Positions 42,664-51,189 of a stretch of DNA of 60,058 nt are shown here, piece after piece (the stretch's first letter is position 1; each line of letters starts with the position of its first letter). Location of the stretch: NCBI RefSeq assembly GCF_016595415.1, contig NZ_JAENIO010000024.1, positions 1 through 60,058 on the forward strand, in the 5' to 3' direction. This stretch comes from Roseibacillus ishigakijimensis (lineage in GTDB: Bacteria > Verrucomicrobiota > Verrucomicrobiia > Verrucomicrobiales > Akkermansiaceae). The notes under the pieces were generated by a model, which saw only the letters and a list, made by a program, of their open reading frames with translations, was not told the origin of the DNA and searched no databases. The translations under genes were made by a program, and so were the position numbers.

Positions 42664-44007
42664 TCAGCCCAGTAATTTGACAAAGGGCTTGAGCGATTTG
42701 CGATCGACCATGGCGTAGAGGACATCCCCGGCTTCGAGCACGTCCTGGGGGCCGGGCACTTCGGCTTGCAAGCCCCGCAACCACCCGACAAGCACCACGC
42801 CGGGCGGCCACTTGATTTCGCCCACCGGCTGGTCGACCAAGGCCGAATCCGCCTCGATGCGGGTCTCGATAATCTGCCCGGGGCCGAGCTTTTTCACCAC
42901 ATGATACTTCTCCGAGGTGAGGTAGCGCTCGATATCGCGCCGGGTGGCCTCCCGGGGACTGACTGCGGCGATGACGCCAAAGTGGCGGCCGCTGCTCCCA
43001 ATGGCCCGGGCATAGTCGGCCCGGTGAATGATGGTGAGGCAGTTTTTGACGCCAATGTTGTTGGCCTGCAGACAAGTCATCACGTTGTCCTCATCACTAT
43101 CACTGGTCGCGACGAAGAAATCGGCATCACCCACCTGCTCGTCTTCCAGCTCCGCCAAAATAGTCGCATCGACATTGATGATGGTGGTGTTGGCGAGTCG
43201 ATCGGCGAGGTCCTGGCAGACCTCCTCGTCTTTTTCAAAGATGCGCACCTTGCAATTCCAGCTTTCCAGCATTTGTGCGAGGGCGAAGCCATACTCCCCG
43301 CCGCCGAAGATGACCACCTTGAGCCCTTCCAGCCCTCCGTCGGTCTTTTGCAAATTGGCCGCCAGCTTCCGCAGTCTTCGTGGCTCCCCGAAAATGGTCG
43401 CGATATCGCCCGCCTCCAGCGTGCTGTCGGCGTGGGGAATGAGATGGACGTCTTCGCGAGAGATAGCGGCGATCCGAGTGCGCTCGGGTAGCTTGAGGTC
43501 GCGCAGACGCTTGCCCACCACCCCGCTTTTCTCGTGCACCTTGACCTGCTGCAATTCGATCTTTCCCCGCGCCAGCTCCTCCACGGTGAGGGAGTCGGGA
43601 TTACGAATGAACTTCGCCAGCTCGATGGCAGTGAGCCGCTCGGAACTGAACGTGTGGTCGATATTGAAATGCCCGCGATAGTCGAAGAGCCATTCTTCCC
43701 GTTGCAAGCCGGGATGGACCCGGGCAATGACGCGCTCCACCCCCATCGCCTTGGCCATGGAAGCACTCATCAGATTGGCGTTGTTATTCGAAGTCAGTCC
43801 CAGAAAAAGTTCGCATTCGCCCACATTGGCTTCCGCGAGCGCGTTGACCGAATTGCCATCACCCCGAACGACATTGGCATCGATGGTCTGCTCCATATCG
43901 GCCGCCAGCTTGCTATCCAGCTCAATGACGGACAGGTCGTGGGACTTGGACAATTCTTTGGCCAAGTGCCGACCGATTTCTCCCGCTCCTACGATGATGA
44001 TATTCAT
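42664..44007 (-). CDS. trkA: Trk potassium uptake regulatory subunit TrkA
   Basis: ATG 44007 gives 447 residues and starts directly with the Rossmann strand M-N-I-I-I-V-G-A-G-E-I-G; the open frame above it is not conserved-looking. Two RCK_N domains are visible: G-A-G-E-I-G near the start, and F-G-G-G-E-Y-G near residue 235 with an R-I-F-E-K-D strand. Each is followed by an RCK_C domain. TrkA binds NAD(H)/nucleotides and gates the TrkH/TrkG potassium channel at the inner membrane. No trkH is in the window. Confidence 0.93.
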   Translation of the reverse strand: MNIIIVGAGEIGRHLAKELSKSHDLSVIELDSKLAADMEQTIDANVVRGDGNSVNALAEANVGECELFLGLTSNNNANLMSASMAKAMGVERVIARVHPGLQREEWLFDYRGHFNIDHTFSSERLTAIELAKFIRNPDSLTVEELARGKIELQQVKVHEKSGVVGKRLRDLKLPERTRIAAISREDVHLIPHADSTLEAGDIATIFGEPRRLRKLAANLQKTDGGLEGLKVVIFGGGEYGFALAQMLESWNCKVRIFEKDEEVCQDLADRLANTTIINVDATILAELEDEQVGDADFFVATSDSDEDNVMTCLQANNIGVKNCLTIIHRADYARAIGSSGRHFGVIAAVSPREATRRDIERYLTSEKYHVVKKLGPGQIIETRIEADSALVDQPVGEIKWPPGVVLVGWLRGLQAEVPGPQDVLEAGDVLYAMVDRKSLKPFVKLLG

Positions 44008-44058
44008 AAACTGATAATTTCTAGAAAACTCCGCTGATGGCAAGAACGGGCGAGGACC

Positions 44059-45387
44059 TCATTTCCCGATACAAAACTGGCTGAAAATACTGCCGAGAAT
44101 TTCCTCGGTATCGATGCGCCCGGCTATCTCGCCCACCGCCTGCAGGGCCTCACGCAAGGGCAAGCTGACGAACTCGGGCTCTTCTCCCCCCGCCAGCATG
44201 GCGCGCGCCTCGGCCAGCAGCTCTTCCGCCCGGCGCAGACAATCCTGGTGCCGCGCGTTGATGGAAAGAAGAGCACTGCCGGAATTCTCCCCCGCCCCGC
44301 CCAAGTGCCCGGCCACGGCGGCGCGCAATTCCTCCAGACCATCCCCCTGCAAAGCTGAAATTCGCAAGGCGGGCTCTCCCGCCCAGTCGGGATGTTCGCC
44401 CCGATCCACTTTATTGAGCACCAGCAACGCCGCTTCGGCATGACGGCGGGCGGGAGGCTCGGTGGCATCGACCAGCTCGACAATCAAGTCGGCATCTTCC
44501 ATGCGCTGCCGGGCCCGGGCCATTCCCTGCTTCTCGATATCACTGCCTTCCTCGCGCAAGCCGGCGGTATCGATGAGCCGGACGGGAAAACCGTTGAAAT
44601 CGAGCACCTCCTCCACAGTGTCGCGGGTGGTGCCCGCCTCCGCGCTCACGATGGCGCGGTCGAAGCCGAGCAGGGCATTGAGCAGACTGGATTTCCCGGC
44701 ATTGGGAGCTCCCACAATGGCCACGCGAGCCCCTTCCCGCAGCAGGCGCCCCCGTTTGGCGGTGCCGAGGAGACTAGCAATGGACTCCTGGAGATTGGCG
44801 AACGACTTCTCCAGCGCAGCGCCCGTTTCGGGGGAAATATCCTCCTCGGGAAAGTCGATGTAAGCCTCCACATGGGCGACCAGGCTGATGATTTCCTCCC
44901 GCACCTCGCCCACGGCGGCGCCCAGATTACCGGAGAGCTGCTCCCGGGCCGCTTTGGCCGCGAGGTCGGTCTGGGCCGAGATCAAATCCATCACCGCCTC
45001 CGCCTGGGTGAGATCGAGTTTGCTATTTAAAAAGGCGCGCAGACTGAACTCGCCCGCTTCCGCCAGCCGGGCCCCGCATTCGAGACAGCGCTCAAGGACC
45101 AGGCGGGTGACATGAATGCCCCCGTGGCCACTGATCTCGACCACATCTTCCCCCGTGTAGCTCCGGGGTCCGCGGTAACAAACCACCAGGACATCATCGA
45201 TGGATTGCCCGCCCGCATCCACGACATCGTCGCGAAAGGTGTAGCGAGGGCGCACCGCCCCGGCCTGGAAGCGCGCCAGGGCTTTCTCCGCCACTTGAAA
45301 CACGCCCGGCCCCGAGAGACGCAAGAGAGAGACCGCCCCCACCCCCGGTGGACTGGCAATGGCGGCGATGACGTCGTTACTGCTCAT
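44059..45387 (-). CDS. mnmE: tRNA uridine-5-carboxymethylaminomethyl modification GTPase MnmE
   Basis: ATG 45387 gives 442 residues with the canonical start D-V-I-A-A-I-A-S-P-P-G; the much longer open frame above it only mirrors hisC. N-terminal folate-binding domain has G-H-G-G. G domain has G1 G-A-P-N-A-G-K-S-S, the T-T-R-D switch, G3 D-T-A-G and G4 N-K-V-D. The protein ends with the obligatory C-I-G-K. It works with MnmG on the wobble uridine of several tRNAs. It ends 51 bases before trkA and starts 70 bases after the hisC stop. Confidence 0.96.
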   Translation of the reverse strand: MSSNDVIAAIASPPGVGAVSLLRLSGPGVFQVAEKALARFQAGAVRPRYTFRDDVVDAGGQSIDDVLVVCYRGPRSYTGEDVVEISGHGGIHVTRLVLERCLECGARLAEAGEFSLRAFLNSKLDLTQAEAVMDLISAQTDLAAKAAREQLSGNLGAAVGEVREEIISLVAHVEAYIDFPEEDISPETGAALEKSFANLQESIASLLGTAKRGRLLREGARVAIVGAPNAGKSSLLNALLGFDRAIVSAEAGTTRDTVEEVLDFNGFPVRLIDTAGLREEGSDIEKQGMARARQRMEDADLIVELVDATEPPARRHAEAALLVLNKVDRGEHPDWAGEPALRISALQGDGLEELRAAVAGHLGGAGENSGSALLSINARHQDCLRRAEELLAEARAMLAGGEEPEFVSLPLREALQAVGEIAGRIDTEEILGSIFSQFCIGK

Positions 45388-45457
45388 GAAGACATTTTTT
45401 TCCCAAGCAGCAGCCAGGGATGCCAAGGCATCGCACGCTGGCCGCTGGTTGCTGGCT

Positions 45458-46549
45458 TTAGCCCAAAACTTCCCGCAAGACCGCCAGGCACCGCTCATTC
45501 TCAGCCGGAGTGCCCACCGAGATCCGCACCCACTCCGGTAATTTGTAACCCCGCATCGCCCGCACAATGACTCCACGCTTGAGCATTTCCGCAAAGACAC
45601 GATCGCCATCGCCCACTTTGACGAGCACGAAATTGGCGTGACTGGGGACAAACGCGAGCCCCATTTCGGCAAAGGACTTCTCAAAAAAGTCCCGCCCGAG
45701 GCGATTGTTGGCCACCGTGGCGGCGATGTGCTCTTCGTCGGCCAGCGAGGCCAGGGCCGCCATCTGGGCGAGCTCGTTGGTATTGAACGGCTGGCGGGCT
45801 TTTTGGAGAATGCCGGTGATGTGTGCCGGGGCAAGGCCATAGCCGATGCGAAGTCCGGCCAAGCCCTGCGCCTTGGAAAAGGTGCGCATCACAACCACGT
45901 TGCGCCCCTCTTTCACGTATTTGATGGTATCAGGCGCATCTTCCAAAAACTCAAAGTAGGCCTCATCGAAGACCGCAATGACGTGGTCAGGCAATTGATC
46001 CAGAAAGCGCTCGATCTCCTCCGCCCCCACCAGGGTGCCGGTGGGATTGTTGGGATTGGCCACGAAGACGAGCCGGGTTTCTGGGGTCACCGCCGCCGCC
46101 ATGGCGTCCAGATCATGCACGAAGTCGGGATCGGGCACTTTCACATAATTGGCGCCAAAAAGAGTGGCCATCAGCTTGTAAACAACGAAGGCATGCTCGG
46201 CCGCGATGAGGGCTGCGTTTTTGTTCAAGAAGCAATGGCAGAGCAGTTCGATAATCTCATTGGAGCCATTGCCCAGCACCACATTTTCCATAGCCAGGCC
46301 GTGCTTCTCCGCCAAGGCTGAGCGCAGACGCACGCCCCCGCCATCGGGATAAATGTGCATGTGACGGCTGGCATCGGCCATCGCCTGCTGGGCCTTGGGA
46401 GAGGGCCCGAGAGGATTCTCATTGCTCGCCAGCTTCACAATAGAAGCCGGATCCAGCCCCAGCTCACGGGCTGTTTCTTCGATGGGCTTGCCGGGCTCGT
46501 AAGCCACCAGATCACAGACAAATTGGTTCGCGTAGGACTCCATGGACAT
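45458..46549 (-). CDS. hisC: Histidinol-phosphate aminotransferase
   Basis: ATG 46549 (or 46543 two codons later) gives ~363 residues, normal for HisC; the open frame extends further upstream without conserved sequence. It is a fold-type I PLP enzyme: N-E-N-P-L-G-P near residue 45, Y-P-D-G-G at the substrate/PLP loop, N-P-N-N-P-T-G, D-E-A-Y-x-E-F, the PLP lysine in T-F-S-K-A-Q-G-L-A-G-L-R-I-G-Y, and R-I-S-V-G at the C-terminus. It converts imidazole-acetol phosphate and glutamate to histidinol phosphate. An aromatic amino acid side activity is possible. No other his genes are nearby. Confidence 0.93.
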   Translation of the reverse strand: MSMESYANQFVCDLVAYEPGKPIEETARELGLDPASIVKLASNENPLGPSPKAQQAMADASRHMHIYPDGGGVRLRSALAEKHGLAMENVVLGNGSNEIIELLCHCFLNKNAALIAAEHAFVVYKLMATLFGANYVKVPDPDFVHDLDAMAAAVTPETRLVFVANPNNPTGTLVGAEEIERFLDQLPDHVIAVFDEAYFEFLEDAPDTIKYVKEGRNVVVMRTFSKAQGLAGLRIGYGLAPAHITGILQKARQPFNTNELAQMAALASLADEEHIAATVANNRLGRDFFEKSFAEMGLAFVPSHANFVLVKVGDGDRVFAEMLKRGVIVRAMRGYKLPEWVRISVGTPAENERCLAVLREVLG

Positions 46550-46686
46550 TTGCCGGAGTCTCAACCTAGCTTGCCAGAAAAACAAATCCCAAATTGCGCC
46601 GGGGGGAGCCGTCCGGAGACCAGAGAACAGTGGAAGGCGAAGCGGGCCCCTCAAATTCGGGTTGGAAAAGTTCGCAAGATTCTTTC

Positions 46687-46715
46687 TTGCCATCGGGGAG
46701 GAAAGGGCCTAGGTT
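46687..46715 (+). promoter_or_regulatory. Candidate sigma-70 promoter for the small basic protein
   Basis: TTGCCA (46687-46692), 17-base spacer, TAGGTT (46710-46715). The start codon at 46745 would follow a ~23-base leader. It lies in the 195-base divergent region with hisC. Confidence 0.35.
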
Positions 46716-46744
46716 CCCGCCCCCCAGAACAGCCCGAATTTCTC

Positions 46745-46900
46745 ATGTCGAAGCACAACAGTCTCAAAGCATCCGGTTCCGCCAGCGGAAAACGCTCGGT
46801 AATGAAGCGTTTCGAACGCATTAAAGTCCTCCGCGAGCGCGGTCACTGGAAAGAAGGCCAGAGCCCCATCGGCCTCCCCAAGACCAAGGGAGAAGTCTAA
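46745..46900 (+). CDS. Small basic protein, PVC-type (TIGR04137-like)
   Basis: The 51-residue product is very basic and matches my memory of the short basic protein conserved in Chlamydiae, Verrucomicrobia and relatives. It has an M-S-K-H-N-S-L-K start, K-R-x-V-x-K-R-F-E-R-I-K-V-L in the middle, then G-x-W-K-E-G and a final L-P-K-T-K. Its function is not established; the size and charge suggest an RNA/ribosome-associated protein. Alone between hisC (divergent) and a strong terminator, which suggests a separate and possibly highly expressed unit. The family match is from pattern recognition and should be searched. Confidence 0.85.
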   Translation: MSKHNSLKASGSASGKRSVMKRFERIKVLRERGHWKEGQSPIGLPKTKGEV

Positions 46901-46928
46901 GCTCCAACCCTTTCGATTTTTTTCTCTG

Positions 46929-46982
46929 AGCGGAACCCCCGCGAGGCTTTCTCTGGCCTTGCTTGCGCGGTTCCGCTTTTTT
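46929..46982 (+). terminator. Long intrinsic terminator between the small basic protein and pseudouridine synthase genes
   Basis: Outer 9-bp stem 46929-46937 with 46969-46977, plus an inner stem 46941-46947 with 46956-46962 (one wobble), followed by Ts (46977-46982). It ends only 12 bases before the next start codon at 46995, so the next gene's promoter must overlap it or lie upstream with read-through. Confidence 0.85.
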
Positions 46983-46994
46983 GTCCCTACGCCG

Positions 46995-47726
46995 ATGGAA
47001 GAAATCCGCCTCAATAAATTTGTCGCCTCCTGCACCGAACTTTCCCGCCGGGAAGCCGATCGCATCATTCAGGAAGGCGAAGTGAGCGTCAACGGCTCCA
47101 TCACCATCAATCCCGCCGTGCGGGTCACCGACGAAGACACGGTGCGGCTGGGACGAAAAATCCTGAGCCGGCGGAATATTCTCGTGGTCGCCCTGCACAA
47201 GCCCCGCGGGGTGGTCTGCTCCCGGAGTGATGAGCGCGGCCGGAAGACCATCTACCACCTCCTCCCCCACAAATATCATCATCTCAAGCATGTCGGCCGC
47301 CTCGACCTCGATTCCGAGGGGCTGCTCATCATGACCAATGACGGCGAGTTGGCGCAAAAGTTGACCCATCCGTCCAAGAAACTGGAGAAGGAGTATCTCG
47401 TCACCGTCGACCAGCACTTCGAGCCTCAAGTTTTGCTGCAGCTGGTGAAAGGAGTGCACATCCCGGAAGTGGGACAAGCCAAAGCCAAGTTTGCCCGCCG
47501 GGTCTCCTCCCGTCGCCTCACCATTGTGCTGGAATCGGGGCTCAAGCGCCAAATCCGTCTCATGCTGGAAACCTTGGGCCTGCGGGTGACCAAACTGGTG
47601 CGCACCCGGGTGGGCTCCCTGACCATGGGCGAACTGCCCAGCGGAGCCACCGAGGAGCTGCGCAAGGAAGACATCGCCCACCTGCTGACAAATCCCGAAC
47701 CCAAGGCCAAGCCAGCCGGAGAATAG
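46995..47726 (+). CDS. Pseudouridine synthase, RsuA/RluB/RluF family
   Basis: ATG 46995 gives 243 residues. The S4 RNA-binding domain is at 1-60 (I-R-L-N-K-F-V-A-S-C, S-R-R-E-A-D-x-x-I-x-x-G-x-V-x-V-N-G). The catalytic domain carries the family motif G-R-L-D-x-D-S-E-G-L-L-I with the catalytic aspartate near residue 101. Further motifs are K-E-Y-L-V and G-x-K-R-Q-I-R-L-M-L. It isomerises a specific uridine in 16S or 23S rRNA; the target base cannot be read. Length is that of a basic RsuA/RluB enzyme. The GH1 gene starts 58 bases downstream in the same direction. Confidence 0.92.
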   Translation: MEEIRLNKFVASCTELSRREADRIIQEGEVSVNGSITINPAVRVTDEDTVRLGRKILSRRNILVVALHKPRGVVCSRSDERGRKTIYHLLPHKYHHLKHVGRLDLDSEGLLIMTNDGELAQKLTHPSKKLEKEYLVTVDQHFEPQVLLQLVKGVHIPEVGQAKAKFARRVSSRRLTIVLESGLKRQIRLMLETLGLRVTKLVRTRVGSLTMGELPSGATEELRKEDIAHLLTNPEPKAKPAGE

Positions 47727-47784
47727 ACTTCTGTCGCGATTTCCAGTTGAGCGCGTGCCAGGATTCTGAACAAACTCCGCGGCC

Positions 47785-49989
47785 GTGCCCTACCCTCCCC
47801 ACTTCCTCTTTGGAGTTGCCAATGCCGATCATCAGGTGGAAGCCCATGATCCGGAACGGGAAGACGTCTGGGACCTCTGGGAGCGCAGCCAGAATCTGAC
47901 CCCGCGCAAGCAAGCAGTCGACTTCTGGAACCGCTATCCCGAGGATATCGACCGTGCGGCGGAACTCGGCTGCCAGATTTTCCGCTTTTCCATCGCCTGG
48001 GCCCGCGTGCAGCCCGGTCGCGACAAGTGGGATGAGTCTGCGATTCAACACTATCGGGAATTGGCGGAATACATCCGAGGGAAAGGAATGAAGGTGATGA
48101 TCACCCTCGTTCACTTCACCTGGCCGGTGTGGCTAGAGCGCGAAGGCGGACTCATCGGCCCCCATTTTCCTGATCGCTTTGCCGACTATGGCGAAAAAAT
48201 GGCGCGGGAGCTCGGTGACCTCGCCGATTACTGGATCACCTTCAACGAGCCCACCCAGCTGGTTTACGGCTTCATCAAGCCCTGGTGGCAGAACCGCTAC
48301 TACATGCCTCCGGGCTTGCCCGAGGGCACGGGAGCCAGCGGGGAGGCCGAAGCCATTGGCAAACTGGTCCACAACCTCTTCTCGGCCCATGCCCGGGCCC
48401 GTGTCCGCATCAAGGGCCTGCACCCAGAGGCCAAGGTGGGGAGCAATCCTCTCGTCACGGGTTTCCCCCCTTGGTTACAGCACATTCTCGACAATCAGGC
48501 CCACTCCCGCTGGTTGCTCAAGGCCACCTATCGCTTCAGCATGGCCGAACCCCTGATCTCCGGAAAAGGGAAAGTGGACCTCGTCATCGGCGGCATCACC
48601 CACGAGAGCCACGCCAACCTGAGCTTCAGCGATCCCTATCTGACCTCGGGCAAGGCGATTCTCGTGCGCAACGACAATACCATCTTCAGCCTCGCCGATC
48701 TGGAGCACACCACGGCGGGCTATGTGGGTCCGGCAGCCGACCGCGCCCTCGCCAGCACCCACCTTCCCGAGGAGTGCCAGCTGCGGGCCTTTGCCAGCTA
48801 TGAGGAAGGCCGGACCGCTCTCCTGGAGGGCTCGATCTGCGCTCTCTACGGAGACGAGATGTTTCTTTATCCGCCCCAGTTACCGGCCCAAAGTCGCTTC
48901 CGCCTGCTCAAAAACGGCATCACCCGCGAAGCCCACACCATCGGGATGCCACTTGGTCACAATGGCTTGCTCTCTCTCCTCAATCGCGTCATTGCCACCT
49001 TCAATTGCGAGGAATACGGGGCCTGCGCGCCCGACCGGCCCGAACAGGCCGTGGGCAAACCCCTCCAACCACTCTCTCTGGGAGACTTTTTTGCCAACGA
49101 CTCGCGCCCTGGTCACAAGCGGCTCATCGATGGCGAAGGCCTGCGCCGCATCCGCCGCCGGGGCCGCTTGAAAGTAGGCATCCATGCCGATGCACCCGGA
49201 ATCTGTCCCGGTTGTCCCGAAGAAGGAGTGGAGGTCGGGCTCGTGCGCCAAGTGGCCCAAAAAATCTTCAACGACCCCGACAAGATCGAGTTCGTCCCCC
49301 TCGATGCCAACAAGCCCTTGCGCGTGCTGGAGACCAAGGCCAGCCCACTCAACCGGCTCTGGCGCTTTGCGGGCGCGGCCGGACTCATCGCCAACTCCAA
49401 TTGGTGGTATCTCGGCATTCGCGGCAAGCTCCCGGAAACTCTCTGCCCGGAGGAAGCCCACCAGGCCCAGGATTTTGTGGGCCTGGACTACTACTGGGGC
49501 CTCCCCACCAGCCGGATTCTCCAGTTCAATCGCCTCGTGGAAGCTGGAGAAGGGCGCTTTCTCAATGCCCCGGTCTGGCCGGAAGGCCTCGGCCACGCGC
49601 TGCGCCGCTATCACCGCTGGTTCCCGGAGCAGGAGATCCTCATTGTCGAAAACGGATCCGTGCCCCTCGCCGACGGGCTCACCCGGGGAGAATACCTCAA
49701 GGCCCATCTCGCCGAGGTGGAAAAAGCCTGCGCCGAAGGCGTGCCGGTAAGCGCCTACTTCCTCTGGTCGCTGACCTCCAACCGCGAGTGGGGCCACCCC
49801 TTCAACGACCAGACCGACTTCGGCCTCTATCACGTTGCGCTGGAGACCGATCCCGACCTCAAGCGAGAGCCCACCCCCGAAGTCGAATTCTACCGCAACT
49901 ACATCGCGGAAAAGCTCGGCCGCGAAGCGTTCACTCCCCCTCAGTCAGACGAGCATCCAGTTCATCCAGACGAAAACGAACCGACTTGA
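47785..49989 (+). CDS. GH1 glycosidase with a circularly permuted SBP_bac_3-like domain inserted in the barrel
   Basis: The GTG start at 47785 gives 734 residues and no signal peptide. Residues 1-~250 are the first half of a GH1 barrel (F-L-F-G-V-A-N-A-D-H-Q-V-E at the start, acid/base E155 in T-F-N-E-P). Residues ~520-720 are the second half (F-V-G-L-D-Y-Y, nucleophile E622 in V-E-N-G). In between is a type-3 periplasmic-binding-protein sequence in swapped order. First its C-part (V-D-L-V-I-G-G at 264, F-S-D-P-Y at 281-285, then lobe 2 to ~410). Then a ~40-residue linker. Then its N-part (R-R-G-R-L-K-V-G-I from ~457, K-I-E-F-V-P at 500-505). The join points correspond to the helix-to-strand loop before V-D-L-V. 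Removing the insert leaves ~470 residues, normal GH1 size. A ligand-gated cytoplasmic glycosidase is the simplest reading (inference). Confidence 0.85.
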   Translation: MPYPPHFLFGVANADHQVEAHDPEREDVWDLWERSQNLTPRKQAVDFWNRYPEDIDRAAELGCQIFRFSIAWARVQPGRDKWDESAIQHYRELAEYIRGKGMKVMITLVHFTWPVWLEREGGLIGPHFPDRFADYGEKMARELGDLADYWITFNEPTQLVYGFIKPWWQNRYYMPPGLPEGTGASGEAEAIGKLVHNLFSAHARARVRIKGLHPEAKVGSNPLVTGFPPWLQHILDNQAHSRWLLKATYRFSMAEPLISGKGKVDLVIGGITHESHANLSFSDPYLTSGKAILVRNDNTIFSLADLEHTTAGYVGPAADRALASTHLPEECQLRAFASYEEGRTALLEGSICALYGDEMFLYPPQLPAQSRFRLLKNGITREAHTIGMPLGHNGLLSLLNRVIATFNCEEYGACAPDRPEQAVGKPLQPLSLGDFFANDSRPGHKRLIDGEGLRRIRRRGRLKVGIHADAPGICPGCPEEGVEVGLVRQVAQKIFNDPDKIEFVPLDANKPLRVLETKASPLNRLWRFAGAAGLIANSNWWYLGIRGKLPETLCPEEAHQAQDFVGLDYYWGLPTSRILQFNRLVEAGEGRFLNAPVWPEGLGHALRRYHRWFPEQEILIVENGSVPLADGLTRGEYLKAHLAEVEKACAEGVPVSAYFLWSLTSNREWGHPFNDQTDFGLYHVALETDPDLKREPTPEVEFYRNYIAEKLGREAFTPPQSDEHPVHPDENEPT

Positions 49990-51085
49990 TGAAGGGCTTG
50001 CTGGCATCGTCCCAAGTGCCGTAGGTGGTGACCACGAAGGTGCCATCGGGCAACAATTCCACGCCGGGATAGGTGGAATCGAGACCTTTCTTATTATCCA
50101 ATAGCCGCACCAGCATCTCGCCCGAGCCCCCACTCTGCAAATCCTCCCAAGTGCCGACCCAGAGCGCGCAATCACCAACGGTGGGCAACTCACCACGGGC
50201 CTCCCCTTGCGAGAAAAATTCCTGTTTCCCCGGCAAAACTCCCCGGAAGACCACAACCAGCCGCCCGTCGGGCGCATACCGCACCGTGTGCCGATCACCT
50301 GTCAATTCCCGCGCCAAGGGCCGGGGTTCGCTCCAAGTTTCGCCCTCATCTTGGGAAAAAATGATCTGGGAATTCTGCTGGCGCGAGTTCTCCCGCAAGA
50401 GCAGAGCGATGGTCCCGCCATCGGGAGAACGCACCGCCCCGGGCTCGCAAAGATCCAGCTCGCCCCCGGTCCAAATCACCTCCGGCTCTTCCCAGGTGAC
50501 CCCGCCATCGCGGGTGCGGCTTTGATAAAGGGTGAAGTCCCCGCGCTCTCCGCCTTGGCGAAAGAACCGGCCATCGTCATGGAAGTAGCAAGCGTAGTGA
50601 CCTGGCCCGGTTTTCAGGGAGAGATGCGCCCCCATGACCACGATTCCGCCCCAATCTCCCGCCGGGTGCAGCTCGCTCCAGCTCTTCCCCTCATCCTCAC
50701 TCAAGGCATAGCGGGCGGGATACATGCCCGACCACAGCACGATGCGCTTGCGCCCGTCCGCGTCAGTCATGCGGTGCAAAGTAGGAACCTCCTGCGATGT
50801 GGCCCACGAATCGGGAGTCGCCAGCCGCTCCGACCAAGTCTTCCCCCCGTCCTCGCTGCGCTTATAAACGATGCCACCCCGGCCGTGCCCCTTGGGATAA
50901 ACCGCCAAAATCGTCTTCCCGTCATCGAGAAGACAGGTGGTCACATGCCCGAGGTATTGCCCCTCCTCGCGATCCACCGTCACCTGCCGCTCCCTCTCAC
51001 CCGCTAAGTCCAGAAAAGGAACCGCAACTGCGGTGCCTGCAACCAACCCCACAGAAACAGCAAACAAAGAACAAATATTGACCAT
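49931..51085 (-). CDS. Exported sialidase/BNR-repeat (Asp-box) protein
   Basis: ATG 51085 gives 384 residues and a signal peptide (S-L-F-A-V-S-V-G-L-V-A-G). At least four Asp-box motifs of the S-x-D-x-G-x-T-W type are visible (S-E-D-G-G-K-T-W, S-E-D-E-G-K-S-W, R-D-G-G-V-T-W, S-Q-D-E-G-E-T-W), which is the signature of the six-bladed sialidase propeller. Arginine-triad residues cannot be assigned with confidence, so it may be a sialidase or a non-sialidase glycan hydrolase/lyase of the same fold. Its 3' end overlaps the 3' end of the GH1 gene by 59 bases on the opposite strand. It is divergent from the next sulfatase. Confidence 0.85.
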   Translation of the reverse strand: MVNICSLFAVSVGLVAGTAVAVPFLDLAGERERQVTVDREEGQYLGHVTTCLLDDGKTILAVYPKGHGRGGIVYKRSEDGGKTWSERLATPDSWATSQEVPTLHRMTDADGRKRIVLWSGMYPARYALSEDEGKSWSELHPAGDWGGIVVMGAHLSLKTGPGHYACYFHDDGRFFRQGGERGDFTLYQSRTRDGGVTWEEPEVIWTGGELDLCEPGAVRSPDGGTIALLLRENSRQQNSQIIFSQDEGETWSEPRPLARELTGDRHTVRYAPDGRLVVVFRGVLPGKQEFFSQGEARGELPTVGDCALWVGTWEDLQSGGSGEMLVRLLDNKKGLDSTYPGVELLPDGTFVVTTYGTWDDASKPFIKSVRFRLDELDARLTEGE

Positions 51086-51189
51086 AGCGACGATACTCCC
51101 CAAGATTGGCCAACCTTTCTGCAAAGAAGCCAGCTTCTTGCAATTCGGTGGCAGCTTCCTCCGTTAGCAACACATTACCCGACATTCTT

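Noticed and set aside
45388-45840. N-terminal extension of MnmE by 151 residues
   Set aside because: The extension is antisense-frame overlap with hisC; MnmE starts canonically at 45387.
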